The position numbers and the translations under genes are program-made. From the NCBI GenBank assembly GCA_945904015.1, contig CAMDPK010000001.1, forward strand, positions 57,414-121,413: 64,000 nt of DNA, written 5' to 3'. Source of the stretch: Candidatus Kuenenia stuttgartensis (GTDB lineage Bacteria > Planctomycetota > Planctomycetia > Planctomycetales > Planctomycetaceae). This document shows positions 1 through 9,062 of this stretch, one piece after another. Within the stretch, counting starts at the first letter, position 1. Each line of letters opens with the position of its first letter. Under the pieces are notes generated by a model. That model searched no databases and was not told where the DNA came from. It worked only from the letters and a program-made list of their open reading frames with translations.

Positions 1-292
1 CACAAGCCGCGTTGGCACACTGGATCATTTCCGGCAAGTGATAGGCCGACACCAAAATCGCCGGCACCAGATACTGCTCACCAATCTGTTGCGCCGCACT
101 CAGGCCGTCCATTTCCGGCATTCTGAGATCGGTGATGACGAGGTCGGGCAATTGTCGCAGGCACTCGTCCACCAATTCGCGGCCGTTCGCCGAGCAGGAC
201 ACGACATCATGTCCGAGGTGCTTCAGCATGCGCTGGTAGTACTCGCGCATGTCGGGTTCGTCGTCGGCCACTGAGATGCGAAGTGCGGACAT
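1..292 (-). CDS. Response regulator receiver domain (partial, runs off left edge)
   Basis: The reverse strand from 292 encodes a CheY-like receiver. It begins MSALRISVADDEPDM, with the acidic pocket (VADDE), and carries the phospho-acceptor in LVITDLRMPEMDG about 50 residues later. It continues through an ILVSAY block typical of beta4 and the switch Ser/Thr before the window ends, so any output domain is not visible. It lies 58 bp downstream of the globin-coupled kinase on the same strand, after csrA. That order suggests it is the cognate partner in a csrA-kinase-regulator transcript (inference). Confidence 0.85.
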   Translation of the reverse strand, partial: MSALRISVADDEPDMREYYQRMLKHLGHDVVSCSANGRELVDECLRQLPDLVITDLRMPEMDGLSAAQQIGEQYLVPAILVSAYHLPEMIQCANAAC

Positions 293-350
293 GGCTCATC
301 GTCCCCATTCCACGGCAAGCGACTCACCGCGAAACTTCTTGGCGATGGCT

Positions 351-1547
351 TCACGTCTTCTCCGCCATCAACACCACCGTGAAGGTACTGCCGTGACCGA
401 CTTCGCTGGCGACGTTCAGCGCGCCGCGGTTCTTTTCGAGAATGGCCTGCGAGAGCGCCAATCCCAATCCGATGCCGCGTGCCTTGGTCGAGCGAAACGG
501 CTCGCGGATGCGAGGCAAATCCTCGGCCGAAATTCCGCAGCCCGTGTCGGTCACAGAGACCTCGATCTGGTCTTGCACGTGCCGTGCCGACAGCGTCAAA
601 CGTCCGCCGCCGAGCATCGACTCGCAGCCGTTGCGGATCAAGTTGCTGAAGACAATGGCCATTTGTTTTTCATCGGCCAGAGCGTGCGGCAGTTCGGCCG
701 GGATGTCCCAGACCAATTCGACGTGCTCCGGCCACGAGTCGGTCGGCACCGATTTCTGCAAGCATTCGAGAATTGACGTCGGTTGCAGGTTCGGCGACGG
801 CAGCTTTGCGAACTCGGACAACGCGGAGATGACCGAGTCCGACACGGCGACTTGCCGTTCGATGCGTTGCAGGTGTTCGGCAACTTTTTCCGGTGCGGCG
901 TTCTTGGCATTCCGCAGGAAGTACACCGAAGTGCGCATCACGTTGAGCGGATTCCGCAACTCGTGAGCGACCCCGCCCGCGACTCGGCCAATCGCCGCCA
1001 GTCGCTCGGCACGCATCAGCCGATCGTTCGAGGCAGTCTCGTAAGCGTCTTGGATGATCGCTAGGTCCAGATCCAACAGCGTGTTGATCGACCGCATCGT
1101 GGCCGCGAGTCCGTCGATGCCACCGCCGGTTGGCCAATTCAGCCGGAGCACTCGCAACAGACCATTCCGCAGTCTCGACACAGCCGCTTCGACGTAGATC
1201 TGCTTCAGGCCAATCTCGACGTGTCGGTAGCCGACTCGGAAACGCCGCTCGGCATAGGCCAAGTCATACGGACCGGTCAGGAGTTGGTGCAGCCAGATTT
1301 GCAGCGTCCCCTTCAGACGCTGGACCTGCGCGTCGCCGCCGGTGATGACCTTTTGAGTCGCTTCATGCTCGGCGATCTCGCGGTAAAAGTCGTCCACGAG
1401 TTCCGGAAACGATGACTCGACGAGCGGTGCAGCGGCGCGGACCCGCTCCGCGTCGGCCTGCGTCCAGCCGACGTAGCGTTGGATGTCCTGATACCGCTCA
1501 AAGAGCTCATCGACTCGCAGATCGAACGCCACAGCCGGCCCCTTCAT
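351..1547 (-). CDS. Globin-coupled sensor histidine kinase
   Basis: A 398 aa cytoplasmic kinase. Residues ~1-165 are all-helical and match the protoglobin/globin-coupled sensor fold; H109 in FRVGYRHVEIGL is the expected proximal haem ligand. A HisKA dimerisation helix pair follows, with the phospho-acceptor H195 in GGVAHELRNP. The HATPase domain has an N box (FSNLIRNGCES), G1 box (DTGCGIS) and G2 box (GIGLGLAL). There are no membrane segments, so oxygen or another gaseous ligand would be sensed inside the cell. The start at MKGPAVAF was chosen because the longer reading frame runs through an inverted repeat (1561-1597) and would need a TTG start. No strong Shine-Dalgarno sequence is seen. It lies 66 bp after csrA and just before the regulator fragment, probably in one operon. 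Confidence 0.9.
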   Translation of the reverse strand: MKGPAVAFDLRVDELFERYQDIQRYVGWTQADAERVRAAAPLVESSFPELVDDFYREIAEHEATQKVITGGDAQVQRLKGTLQIWLHQLLTGPYDLAYAERRFRVGYRHVEIGLKQIYVEAAVSRLRNGLLRVLRLNWPTGGGIDGLAATMRSINTLLDLDLAIIQDAYETASNDRLMRAERLAAIGRVAGGVAHELRNPLNVMRTSVYFLRNAKNAAPEKVAEHLQRIERQVAVSDSVISALSEFAKLPSPNLQPTSILECLQKSVPTDSWPEHVELVWDIPAELPHALADEKQMAIVFSNLIRNGCESMLGGGRLTLSARHVQDQIEVSVTDTGCGISAEDLPRIREPFRSTKARGIGLGLALSQAILEKNRGALNVASEVGHGSTFTVVLMAEKT

Positions 1548-1560
1548 CGGCCAGGAGGAT

Positions 1561-1597
1561 GGGCACTCTTGCCCGTACTGGTCGGGCAAGAGTGCCC
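1561..1597. repeat. Inverted repeat H1 (GGGCACTC class)
   Basis: Perfect 15-bp arms (1561-1575 and 1583-1597) enclose a 7-nt loop. It lies between csrA and the kinase start. The same arm type, with one base changed, recurs at 18920-18978. Confidence 0.9.
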
Positions 1598-1613
1598 AAC
1601 TTACTTCCCAGAA

Positions 1614-1826
1614 TCAACAGCGAGCACACTTCAGAACTCGCGACTCGGAGCGTGGCTGAAGCGACCCCGACGGAACCTTGGTCAGAATCTCTTCGCGCAA
1701 CACTGGAACTTCGGTCGGAGCCACAATTCCCAATCGGACTTGGTTCCCTTTGATAGCGATCACTCGCACAACGATATTCTCGGCGATGCGAATTTCCTGA
1801 TTCAGTTTTCGTGTTAACACCAACAT
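1614..1826 (-). CDS. csrA: Carbon storage regulator CsrA
   Basis: A 70 aa RNA-binding translational regulator of the CsrA/RsmA family. The start MLVLTRKLNQ is the canonical N-terminus. The RNA-contact strand VRLGIVAP and the alpha-helix with VLREEI both match the family; the C-terminal ~15 residues are a variable tail. A clear AAGGAG ribosome-binding site sits 8 nt before the ATG. A longer open frame upstream is not credible, because the CsrA start motif falls exactly here. It is the first gene of a - strand group with the globin-coupled kinase and a response regulator, which suggests a link between gas sensing and post-transcriptional control (inference). Confidence 0.96.
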   Translation of the reverse strand: MLVLTRKLNQEIRIAENIVVRVIAIKGNQVRLGIVAPTEVPVLREEILTKVPSGSLQPRSESRVLKCARC

Positions 1827-2346
1827 AGCCGTGCTCCTTCCTGGCGGCGAATCGGCGAAGGCACCGGCTTCTTCCTTGAAAGCCTCGCACCTTCCAGGGC
1901 GGGGAACCGAACCGCTTGTGGCCTGGCAGTATTTGCCGGTCGCGAAGAATGTGCCGAACCTGAAAACTCTGTGAAAAATCTCGCTTCGATGTCCGATGAG
2001 GACCGTTTTTCGAGCCGTTTCGGTTGCCACAGCCGTTTCTGCCGTGGACTTCGTGCGATCGCGGGGCTGGTCGGCCACCAAAGCCTCTGTGCCAATCACG
2101 CTCGGTGCGCGCGGCCATGCACAGGTCTCGCTCAACTTTCGGCGAGGTGCTGGCACGTTCTTCGCAATCTCAAAATCGCCCTCCTGCAAACTGCCAAATC
2201 CGGCCGGCCTGTCTTTCTCCGACTCTCATCCGCATTCGTCGACTTGAGATTCCCACCCAGTTCTCCTCCCGCCTCGCGAGTTGTCGTCACATCGTTGAGT
2301 GTTCAACATGCTCGCCCGATGGCTCGTCCCACGAGATAGTCCTGCC
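1827..2346. other. 520-bp divergent intergenic region
   Basis: This lies between csrA (-) and the double-receiver regulator (+). Open frames here have no recognisable domain or ribosome-binding site. It presumably holds both promoters, but no promoter could be assigned with confidence. Confidence 0.6.
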
Positions 2347-3102
2347 ATGAACAATACCCCCGCGACGCCTCACCGGCCGACTCGATTATTGGTCGTGGAT
2401 GACGACATCGACACGTGCGCCAATCTGGCGGACATCCTGTCCGACGTCGGCTACGAGGTGCGGACGGCTCTCGATGCCGCGTCCGCGCTGCGCGCGCTCG
2501 ACGAGCAGGCCTTCGACATCGTGCTGCTCGATTTGAAGATGCCCGGCATGGACGGTCTGCAACTTTACCGCGAGTTGAAACACCGCTCGGCGTCCACGGT
2601 CGCGATCTTGATCACCGGCTTCGCGGACGCAGAGACGCGCCAGCAAGCGGAACAACTTGGCGTGTGGCGCATCCTGCCCAAACCGGTCGATGTCCCGGCT
2701 CTCTTGCCTCTGATTTCCGAAGCGGCGGAGCAACCGCTGCTCCTAATCGTCGATGACGATCCCGATTTCTGTGCCAGTTTGCACGACGTACTACGCGAAC
2801 AATCCTTCCGCGTCAGCATCGCCGGCTCGGCCCAGGAGGCGGCAGAGCAAATGGCCCGCCAAGAGTTTCCGATCATGCTCGTCGATTGGCGGCTCCCGGA
2901 CGCCGACGGCCTGACACTTTTGAAACAAATCCACGAACAACAACCACTGGTGAGAACCGTGCTGTTGTCGGGACATCGCGAAGAACTGAAACAACGTCTG
3001 GAGCAAAACTCACTTCACGGCGTGGATGTCTTTTTCTACAAGCCGCTCGAAATGGACACCTTTCTTGGTACGCTCCAACGCTGGGCGTCCCCGCAAAAGT
3101 AA
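2347..3102 (+). CDS. Double-receiver response regulator
   Basis: A 251 aa protein made of two CheY-like receiver domains and no output domain. Receiver 1 (~residues 11-125) has VVDDD, the phospho-acceptor in LDLKMPGMDG and a KPVD lysine. Receiver 2 (~131-248) has IVDDDPD, the acceptor in VDWRLPDADG and YKPLE. The start MNNTPATPHRP was preferred to an upstream in-frame ATG because the first receiver begins immediately after it. The stop codon TAA lies inside the left arm of inverted repeat H2. A receiver-kinase gene follows on the same strand, so it may be a phosphorelay intermediate (inference). Confidence 0.9.
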   Translation: MNNTPATPHRPTRLLVVDDDIDTCANLADILSDVGYEVRTALDAASALRALDEQAFDIVLLDLKMPGMDGLQLYRELKHRSASTVAILITGFADAETRQQAEQLGVWRILPKPVDVPALLPLISEAAEQPLLLIVDDDPDFCASLHDVLREQSFRVSIAGSAQEAAEQMARQEFPIMLVDWRLPDADGLTLLKQIHEQQPLVRTVLLSGHREELKQRLEQNSLHGVDVFFYKPLEMDTFLGTLQRWASPQK

Positions 3103-3175
3103 CCCGAAGCGTGAGCGAGGACGTCGGAACATCCAGCGTGAAATTCGCCCTCGCTCACGCTTCGGGTTACTTTTG
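3094..3175. repeat. Inverted repeat H2 (TAACCCGAAGC class)
   Basis: Perfect 27-bp arms (3094-3120 and 3149-3175) with a 28-nt loop. The left arm provides the TAA stop of the upstream regulator. The same arm class occurs at 37427, 57214 and 63932. Confidence 0.93.
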
Positions 3176-3214
3176 AAACCGTTTCGAGACAACCCATCAC
3201 CACGGATTTGTTCC

Positions 3215-4336
3215 ATGCCTCAACACTCGGTCGAGATTCCCGATCGCGACATCTTGGGGCCGTTGTCGCTGCTGGTCGTGGAAGACGATCCGGACACACG
3301 CAGCAACTTGACCGACATCCTCGAAATGGACGGCTACCGCGTGCAGGCCGCCGAGACCTTCGGCCAAGCGTTGCGTGAGGCGAGGTGGGACGAGTACTTC
3401 GCGATCGTGCTCGACCGCAAACTGCCGGACGGAAACTCCGAAAATTTCCTGCCGCAACTGCGACAGCTCGCGCCGCAGGCCTCCATCGTGATCGTCACCG
3501 GCTACGAAGATTTGACCGGAGCGATCGCTGCGCTGCGCAACGGAGCCTCCGACTATCTCATCAAGCCAGTCGATGCCGACACGCTGCGCTCTCGGCTGCG
3601 GCAACTGGCCGAAAAGCGACAAGCCGAACTGGCGTTGAAGGCCGCGAACGCTCGCATGTTGCAAGCCGAACGGCTCGCCGCCATCGGCGAAATGATGACC
3701 GGGCTGGTCCACGAAAGCCGTAACGCGCTGCAACGCAGCGAAGCCTGCTTGGAAATGCTCGGCCTCAACCTGCAAGGGCAAGCCGATTCGCTGGATTTGG
3801 TGGCGCGCGTCCAGAAGGCTCAGAAGAAACTGCACGAACTGTTCGAGGAGGTCCGCAACTACGCCGCCCCGATCAAGCTGCAACGCGCCGATCACGATCT
3901 CCGCGACGTGCTCGAAGAAACGTGGGAAAACCTGATCTGGTCGCGCCAAGGTCGCAACGTCGCGTTCCTGCTTCCCAAGTCGGACACGTCGCCGCGCTGC
4001 TCGGTCGATGCCAGCCGCCTCGAACAGGTCTTTCGCAACATCTTCGAAAACTCACTCGGTGCCTGTACCGATCCCGTCCAAATCGAAGTCCGTTGGAAAC
4101 CGACCAAGCTCGACGGCCGTTCGGCCTGGCAGATGTCCATCGCCGACAACGGCCCCGGCATGTCTCCCGAACAACGTCAAAAGATTTTCGAGCCGTTCTT
4201 CACGACGAAACCGACCGGCACCGGCCTCGGCATGGCGATTAGCAAGCGCATCATCGACGAACACGACGGCCTGATCGCCGTGAGCGAGTCTCGCTCCGAA
4301 GGGACGGAAATCGTCATCACGCTGCCGGCAACGTAG
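3215..4336 (+). CDS. Receiver-histidine kinase hybrid
   Basis: A 373 aa soluble kinase with an N-terminal receiver (~residues 16-130; VVEDDPD pocket, acceptor in LDRKLPDG, KPVD lysine). A short coiled linker leads to the HisKA motif LVHESRNALQ and then the HATPase boxes: NIFENS (N), DNGPGMS (G1), FFTTKPTGTGLGM (F/G2). There are no membrane helices. The start MPQHSVEIP was chosen because the longer frame runs back through repeat H2. The stop TAG belongs to repeat H3. It probably works with the upstream double-receiver protein, either as its phosphodonor or its target. Confidence 0.9.
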   Translation: MPQHSVEIPDRDILGPLSLLVVEDDPDTRSNLTDILEMDGYRVQAAETFGQALREARWDEYFAIVLDRKLPDGNSENFLPQLRQLAPQASIVIVTGYEDLTGAIAALRNGASDYLIKPVDADTLRSRLRQLAEKRQAELALKAANARMLQAERLAAIGEMMTGLVHESRNALQRSEACLEMLGLNLQGQADSLDLVARVQKAQKKLHELFEEVRNYAAPIKLQRADHDLRDVLEETWENLIWSRQGRNVAFLLPKSDTSPRCSVDASRLEQVFRNIFENSLGACTDPVQIEVRWKPTKLDGRSAWQMSIADNGPGMSPEQRQKIFEPFFTTKPTGTGLGMAISKRIIDEHDGLIAVSESRSEGTEIVITLPAT

Positions 4337-4421
4337 CCGTCTCGCTCCGCGAGACGAGCCGAATTGCCAAATCGCGCCCATGAAGCGCTCGGCTCGTCAC
4401 GCGGAGCGATGACGGCTACGT
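4331..4421. repeat. Inverted repeat H3
   Basis: Arms of about 31 nt (4331-4361 and 4389-4421) pair with one bulge and one mismatch. The left arm contains the TAG stop of the kinase, and the structure could also end transcription. Confidence 0.85.
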
Positions 4422-4484
4422 TGGCGGAACGCCTTTTGCCATTCACTCTGCGAAACATCGTCCCGCCATTGAAAGCCGACCGTC

Positions 4485-5771
4485 ATGTTCCGTTTCGCAC
4501 TATTTTTCGCGATCGCCGTGGTTCCTTTGTCCGCTTCCGCACAGTTCGACATCGAACGCGAACCGGTCAACTATCTCAAGTCGCCGTTGGCTGACCCGAT
4601 CAGCCAGTTGCAGAAGCGACTCAATACCGATGAAGTCCAACTGACGTTCGACGACAAGAGTGGCTACCTCGCGTCGGTGCTCAAAACGCTCAACGTTTCC
4701 GAGACCTCGCAGATGCTGGTCTTCTCGAAAACGAGTTTCCAGCGCAACCGCATCAACCCGCGTACGCCACGAGCGATCTATTTCAACGACGACGTTTACA
4801 TCGGCTGGTGCGTGAACGGCGATGTCGTCGAAGTCTCCGCCGTCGATCCGCAGCTCGGCGGCGTGTTCTATTCGCTGGACCAAGAAGAGGTGGACCGCCC
4901 GAAGTTCGCGCGGCACACCGACACTTGCACGCTGTGTCACGCCTCGTCGGTCACGCAGGGAGTTCCCGGCCACTTGGTTCGATCCGTGTTTCCCGATTCC
5001 AGCGGCAATCCGATCCTCAGCACCACGACGTATCGGACGACCTCGCAAAGCCCGCTCAAACAGCGTTGGGGCGGCTGGTACGTCAGCGGCACTCACGGCC
5101 AGCAGCGGCACATGGGCAACATGATCGCCAAGAGTTCGCGCGAGCCGGAAGCCTTCGACCCCGACGCCGGAGCGAACGTGACCGACCTCTCGAAGCTCAT
5201 CAACGTCGAGCCGTACCTCACGCCGCACAGCGACATCGCCGCGTTTCTCGTCTTCGAGCATCAGGCTCCCGCGCACAACGCGCTGACGCTGGCCAACTAC
5301 CAAGCCAAGCTCGCGCTCCGCGACGAGGAGATTCTGCGGAAAATGGACACAGATCCGAATCTGCCACGCACCGAGAGCATTCAACGGCGACTCGATCATT
5401 CTGCCGACCTCGTCCTGAAACACTTCCTCTTCGTCGAAGAAGCTGCGCTGACCGACCAAGTACAAGGAACGTCCGGATTTGCCGAACAATTCGCCGCTCG
5501 TGGACCGCGCGACAAGCGTGGCCGCTCGTTGCGCGAATTCAACCTGCGAACGCGCATCTTTGAGTATCCATGCAGTTATCTGATCTACTCCGCAGCCTTT
5601 GACGGACTGCCTCCGGAGTTGAAGGAGATCGTGTATCGCAAACTGCATGACGTGCTCACGGGCATCGACCAATCGTCAACGTACCAGCACTTGTCGAACG
5701 AGGACCGCCAAGCGATCCTCGGAATCCTGCTCGACACGAAGCCGGATTTGCCACAGTCGTGGTCACGTTGA
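4485..5771 (+). CDS. Exported CxxCH haem-binding protein
   Basis: A 428 aa protein with a signal peptide (cleavage expected after ~residue 19, SASA-Q). It has one c-type haem attachment motif, CTLCH at residues 148-152, in the middle of the chain. No other cytochrome family signature could be named. The region around the motif (AIYFNDDVYIGWC and later GGWYVSGTHG) suggests a compact periplasmic domain. It stands 6 bp before the P-type ATPase gene on the same strand and is probably co-transcribed with it. Whether it carries electrons or senses something is unknown. Confidence 0.75.
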   Translation: MFRFALFFAIAVVPLSASAQFDIEREPVNYLKSPLADPISQLQKRLNTDEVQLTFDDKSGYLASVLKTLNVSETSQMLVFSKTSFQRNRINPRTPRAIYFNDDVYIGWCVNGDVVEVSAVDPQLGGVFYSLDQEEVDRPKFARHTDTCTLCHASSVTQGVPGHLVRSVFPDSSGNPILSTTTYRTTSQSPLKQRWGGWYVSGTHGQQRHMGNMIAKSSREPEAFDPDAGANVTDLSKLINVEPYLTPHSDIAAFLVFEHQAPAHNALTLANYQAKLALRDEEILRKMDTDPNLPRTESIQRRLDHSADLVLKHFLFVEEAALTDQVQGTSGFAEQFAARGPRDKRGRSLREFNLRTRIFEYPCSYLIYSAAFDGLPPELKEIVYRKLHDVLTGIDQSSTYQHLSNEDRQAILGILLDTKPDLPQSWSR

Positions 5772-5777
5772 GGCGTC

Positions 5778-7826
5778 ATGACCGACCGTTCCACCGCATC
5801 GACCGCAACACCACAGCCGGGCGATGAGCACCGATTCGACAAGTGGATTGCGCTCCTGGCTCTGATCGCCATTGCCGCTCATTTGGTCGTGAGATTCGGC
5901 GGCCTTGGGGCGGGCTTGTTCGGGCCGCTCGCAATCCAAGAATGGCCGCTGGTCGTCGCGCTGGCGTGTGGTGGTCTGCCCTTGGTGGCCGAACTCTCTT
6001 GGAAGCTGGTGCATCGCGAGTTCGGCTCCGACCTGCTGGCCGGTATCTCGATCGTCACGTCGATCGTCTTGGGAGAGTATCTCGCGGGAACGCTCGTCGT
6101 GCTGATGCTCTCTGGCGGCGAGGCACTCGAAGCCTATGCCATGCGGAGCGCGTCGTCGGTCCTCGCAGCGTTGGCCCGGCGCATGCCGACACAGGCTCAT
6201 CGCAAATCGAACGAGACGATTCACGACATCCCGGTCGATCAAGTCGCCGTCGGCGACACGCTGCTGATTTTTCCGCACGAAGTCTGTCCGGTGGACGGCA
6301 CGGTGCTCGATGGACACGGCACGATGGACGAGTCGTTCCTGACCGGCGAACCGTATTTGATGCCGAAGCTGTCTGGCTCAGCGGTGATCTCCGGAGCGTT
6401 GAATGGCGAAGCGGCGTTGACGATTCGAGCGGACAAGCTCGCGGTCGATTCGCGGTACGCTCAAATCATGCACGTCATGCGAGCGGCCGAAGAACGCCGG
6501 CCACACCTGCGTCGATTGGGCGATCAGCTCGGAGCGTTCTACACACCACTCGCGGTCGGACTCGCCTTGCTGGCGTGGGGATTGAGCGGCGACGTCCATC
6601 GCTTCCTGGCCGTGCTGGTCGTCGCCACCCCTTGCCCGCTGCTGATCGCGATTCCGGTGGCGATCATCGGCTCGATTTCACTGGCAGCTCGGCGAGGCAT
6701 CATCATTCGCGACCCGGCGGTGCTCGAACGGATCGAGACGTGTCGCACGGCGATCTTCGACAAGACCGGCACGCTGACCTACGGCCAACCCGCGCTGACC
6801 GAGATCATCGTCGGCGAACAGCTCTCGACGGAAAAGGCGTTGTCTCTGATCGGCAGCGTCGAGCGGTACTCGAAACATCCACTCGCTGCTGCGATCCTGA
6901 CGGCGGTTCGCGAACGCAAAATCTCGCTGCAAGACGCGACTGAAGTCCATGAACTTCCCGGCCAAGGCTTGACCGGCGTCGTCGCTGGTCACTGCATTCG
7001 TGTTACCAGCCGAGGCAAGCTCAATGCAGCCACCAACGACCGTAGGGTGGGACCAGCGCAGCGCCGGCCCACCGAGCTGCCGGAAGATTTGGTGGGCCGG
7101 CGCTGCGCTGGTTCCACCCTACCGCAAGCGTTCGATCTTCCGCCGCAGGCCGCGGGTATGGAGTGCATCGCGATCATCGACGACACGATCCCGGTCACTT
7201 GCCGCTTCCGCGATCAACCACGAGCGGACGGGGCGTCGTTCGTGAAGCATCTCGCGCCGAACCATCACTTCCAGCGGGTGATGATCGTCTCCGGCGACCG
7301 CGAGTCCGAGGTGCGTTACCTCGCGGAGTTGGTCGGCATCCACGAAGTCCGCTTCGGCCAATCGCCAGAGCAGAAGTTAGCGATCGTGCGTGACGAGACA
7401 CTGCGAGCGAACACCGTCTTCGTTGGCGACGGCATCAACGACGCGCCGGCTCTGACGAGTGCAACGGTCGGCATCGCATTTGGTGGTAGCAGCGACATCA
7501 CGTCCGAAGCCGCTCACGCCGTGATCCTCGACAGTTCACTGAGCAAAGTGGACGAACTGCTGCACATCGGCCAGCGGCTGCGGCGGATCGCTTTGCAAAG
7601 TGCGGTCGGCGGTATGTTGCTCAGCATCGTGGGTATGATCCTGGCCTCGATCGGACACCTGCCGCCGGTGGCAGGCGCGATCGCTCAAGAAGTCATCGAC
7701 CTGTTGGCGGTCTTGAACGCCTTGCGAGCGGCACGCTCACCCGTGAGGTTGACCGACTTCACGGAGACGCACCGAACTGTCATCGACGCAAACGCTGTGG
7801 CGAAGGGTGAAACTGGGCCGTCATGA
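5778..7826 (+). CDS. Heavy-metal P-type ATPase (P1B-like) with in-frame repeat insert
   Basis: A 682 aa metal-transporting ATPase of the inner membrane. The actuator motif TGEPYL is present. The membrane metal site is C286 in [12 protein letters not shown], a CPL rather than CPC variant. The phosphorylated Asp is D328 in DKTGTLTYG, and the nucleotide domain has the SKHP motif. The hinge [10 protein letters not shown] is at ~549. There is no N-terminal HMA domain, and the substrate metal cannot be told. Codons ~422-448 are made by inverted repeat H4, inserted in frame without breaking the gene. A GAGG ribosome-binding site precedes the start. The stop overlaps the next gene's ATG, so the two are translationally coupled. 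Confidence 0.92.
   Translation: MTDRSTASTATPQPGDEHRFDKWIALLALIAIAAHLVVRFGGLGAGLFGPLAIQEWPLVVALACGGLPLVAELSWKLVHREFGSDLLAGISIVTSIVLGEYLAGTLVVLMLSGGEALEAYAMRSASSVLAALARRMPTQAHRKSNETIHDIPVDQVAVGDTLLIFPHEVCPVDGTVLDGHGTMDESFLTGEPYLMPKLSGSAVISGALNGEAALTIRADKLAVDSRYAQIMHVMRAAEERRPHLRRLGDQLGAFYTPLAVGLALLAWGLSGDVHRFLAVLVVATPCPLLIAIPVAIIGSISLAARRGIIIRDPAVLERIETCRTAIFDKTGTLTYGQPALTEIIVGEQLSTEKALSLIGSVERYSKHPLAAAILTAVRERKISLQDATEVHELPGQGLTGVVAGHCIRVTSRGKLNAATNDRRVGPAQRRPTELPEDLVGRRCAGSTLPQAFDLPPQAAGMECIAIIDDTIPVTCRFRDQPRADGASFVKHLAPNHHFQRVMIVSGDRESEVRYLAELVGIHEVRFGQSPEQKLAIVRDETLRANTVFVGDGINDAPALTSATVGIAFGGSSDITSEAAHAVILDSSLSKVDELLHIGQRLRRIALQSAVGGMLLSIVGMILASIGHLPPVAGAIAQEVIDLLAVLNALRAARSPVRLTDFTETHRTVIDANAVAKGETGPS
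7042..7122. repeat. Inverted repeat H4, inside the P-type ATPase gene
   Basis: 32-bp arms (7042-7073 and 7091-7122) have one mismatch and enclose a 17-nt loop. The whole element is translated in frame as a ~27-residue Arg/Pro-rich loop of the ATPase nucleotide domain. Confidence 0.93.
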
Positions 7827-9055
7827 GTACGCAACTTTTTCAGAGCTTGGCGATCTCATTGCTGCTGGGCGGCCTGGTCGGCTTGCAGCGGCAGCATGTG
7901 GACTCGCCGTTGGGTGGCGTGCGGACTTTCCCGCTGGTGACGGTGTTCGGTTCATTGTGTGCGATCCTGGCGGGGCCGTTTGGTGGCTGGATGGTGGCCG
8001 CCGGGTTGCTGGCCACGGTCGCGGTGATTGCCTTGGGGAGCCGACAAGTTCGCACCGAGTCAGACCGTGGGATCACGTCCGAAACAGCGATGCTGGTGAT
8101 GTTCGCGGTCGGTGCGTTGTGCGTGAGCGGGCCGATGATGATCGCTGTGGCCGTCGGAGCCGGCGTCGCCGTGCTGCTGCAATTCAAGCCACAGTTGCAT
8201 GGCATCGTCACGAAGCTTGGCGACGCGGACATTAAGGCGATCATGCAGTTCGTCTTGATCACGTTCATCGTGCTGCCGGTGCTGCCGAACGAAACCTACG
8301 ATCCGTTCGAGGTGCTCAATCCGCACGAGATCTGGCTGATGGTCGTGCTGGTCGTCGGCATCAGTCTGGGGGGCTATATCAGTTACAAATTTCTGGGACA
8401 TCATGCGGGGGTGATCCTGAGCGGACTGCTGGGCGGGGTCATCTCCAGCACAGCGACGACCGCCAGCTACGCCCGCCGCTCGGTTGAGCAACCCGTGATG
8501 GTTCCTGCGGCGGCAACCGTCATTTGTTTGGCGACAGGAGTCAGTTTTGTCCGCATCCTTTTGGAAGTGGTGGTGGTCTCGCGGACGCTGTTGCCCGCGG
8601 TGGCTCCTGTGCTGATTGGACTGATGGTCGTCTCGCTGCTGTTCGCACTCCTCTACGGCTACCGTGGCAGTCAGTCGCCGGAGATGATGCCGGCACAAGA
8701 GAACCCGTCTGAACTGAAGTCGGCAATTCTGTTCGGCGGGCTGTACGGCTTGGTGCTGATCTCGGTCGCGGCCTCGAAGGAACACTTGCCGCACTCCGGG
8801 CTGTACGTGATCGCTGCGCTGTCCGGGCTGGCCGACCTCGACGCGATCACGCTTTCCACCGCGCGGTTGGTTGAGTCAGGCCGGCTTTCCGTCGATTCCG
8901 CGTGGCGCAGCATCTTGATCGCGGCGCTGTCCAATCTGGTTTTCAAATCCGGTCTCGTGCTGGCGTTGGGAGATCGCAAGTTGTTCCGTGACGTCGCCTG
9001 GTTGCTGGGTTTGTCGAGTCTCCTCGGCGCGGCCGTTCTGTGGTGGTGGAGGTAG
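7823..9055 (+). CDS. MgtC/SapB-family membrane protein with DUF4010
   Basis: A 410 aa polytopic membrane protein. The N-terminal ~140 residues match MgtC/Sap[12 protein letters not shown], then GGVRTFPLV and [12 protein letters not shown]. The C-terminal ~250 residues carry further hydrophobic helices typical of DUF4010. MgtC proteins are tied to growth under low magnesium and to ATP/phosphate homeostasis; the role of the DUF4010 fusion is not established. The start overlaps the P-type ATPase stop (ATGA), and mgtE follows after 7 bp, so the locus looks like a cation-homeostasis operon. Confidence 0.88.
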   Translation: MSTQLFQSLAISLLLGGLVGLQRQHVDSPLGGVRTFPLVTVFGSLCAILAGPFGGWMVAAGLLATVAVIALGSRQVRTESDRGITSETAMLVMFAVGALCVSGPMMIAVAVGAGVAVLLQFKPQLHGIVTKLGDADIKAIMQFVLITFIVLPVLPNETYDPFEVLNPHEIWLMVVLVVGISLGGYISYKFLGHHAGVILSGLLGGVISSTATTASYARRSVEQPVMVPAAATVICLATGVSFVRILLEVVVVSRTLLPAVAPVLIGLMVVSLLFALLYGYRGSQSPEMMPAQENPSELKSAILFGGLYGLVLISVAASKEHLPHSGLYVIAALSGLADLDAITLSTARLVESGRLSVDSAWRSILIAALSNLVFKSGLVLALGDRKLFRDVAWLLGLSSLLGAAVLWWWR

Positions 9056-9062
9056 TTTCGCG

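Noticed and set aside
1614..2189. 191-codon frame extending CsrA upstream
   Set aside because: The canonical CsrA N-terminus and a good ribosome-binding site fix the start at 1826.
7042..7122. P-type ATPase as a pseudogene broken by the repeat
   Set aside because: The reading frame is continuous through the element and all catalytic motifs follow.
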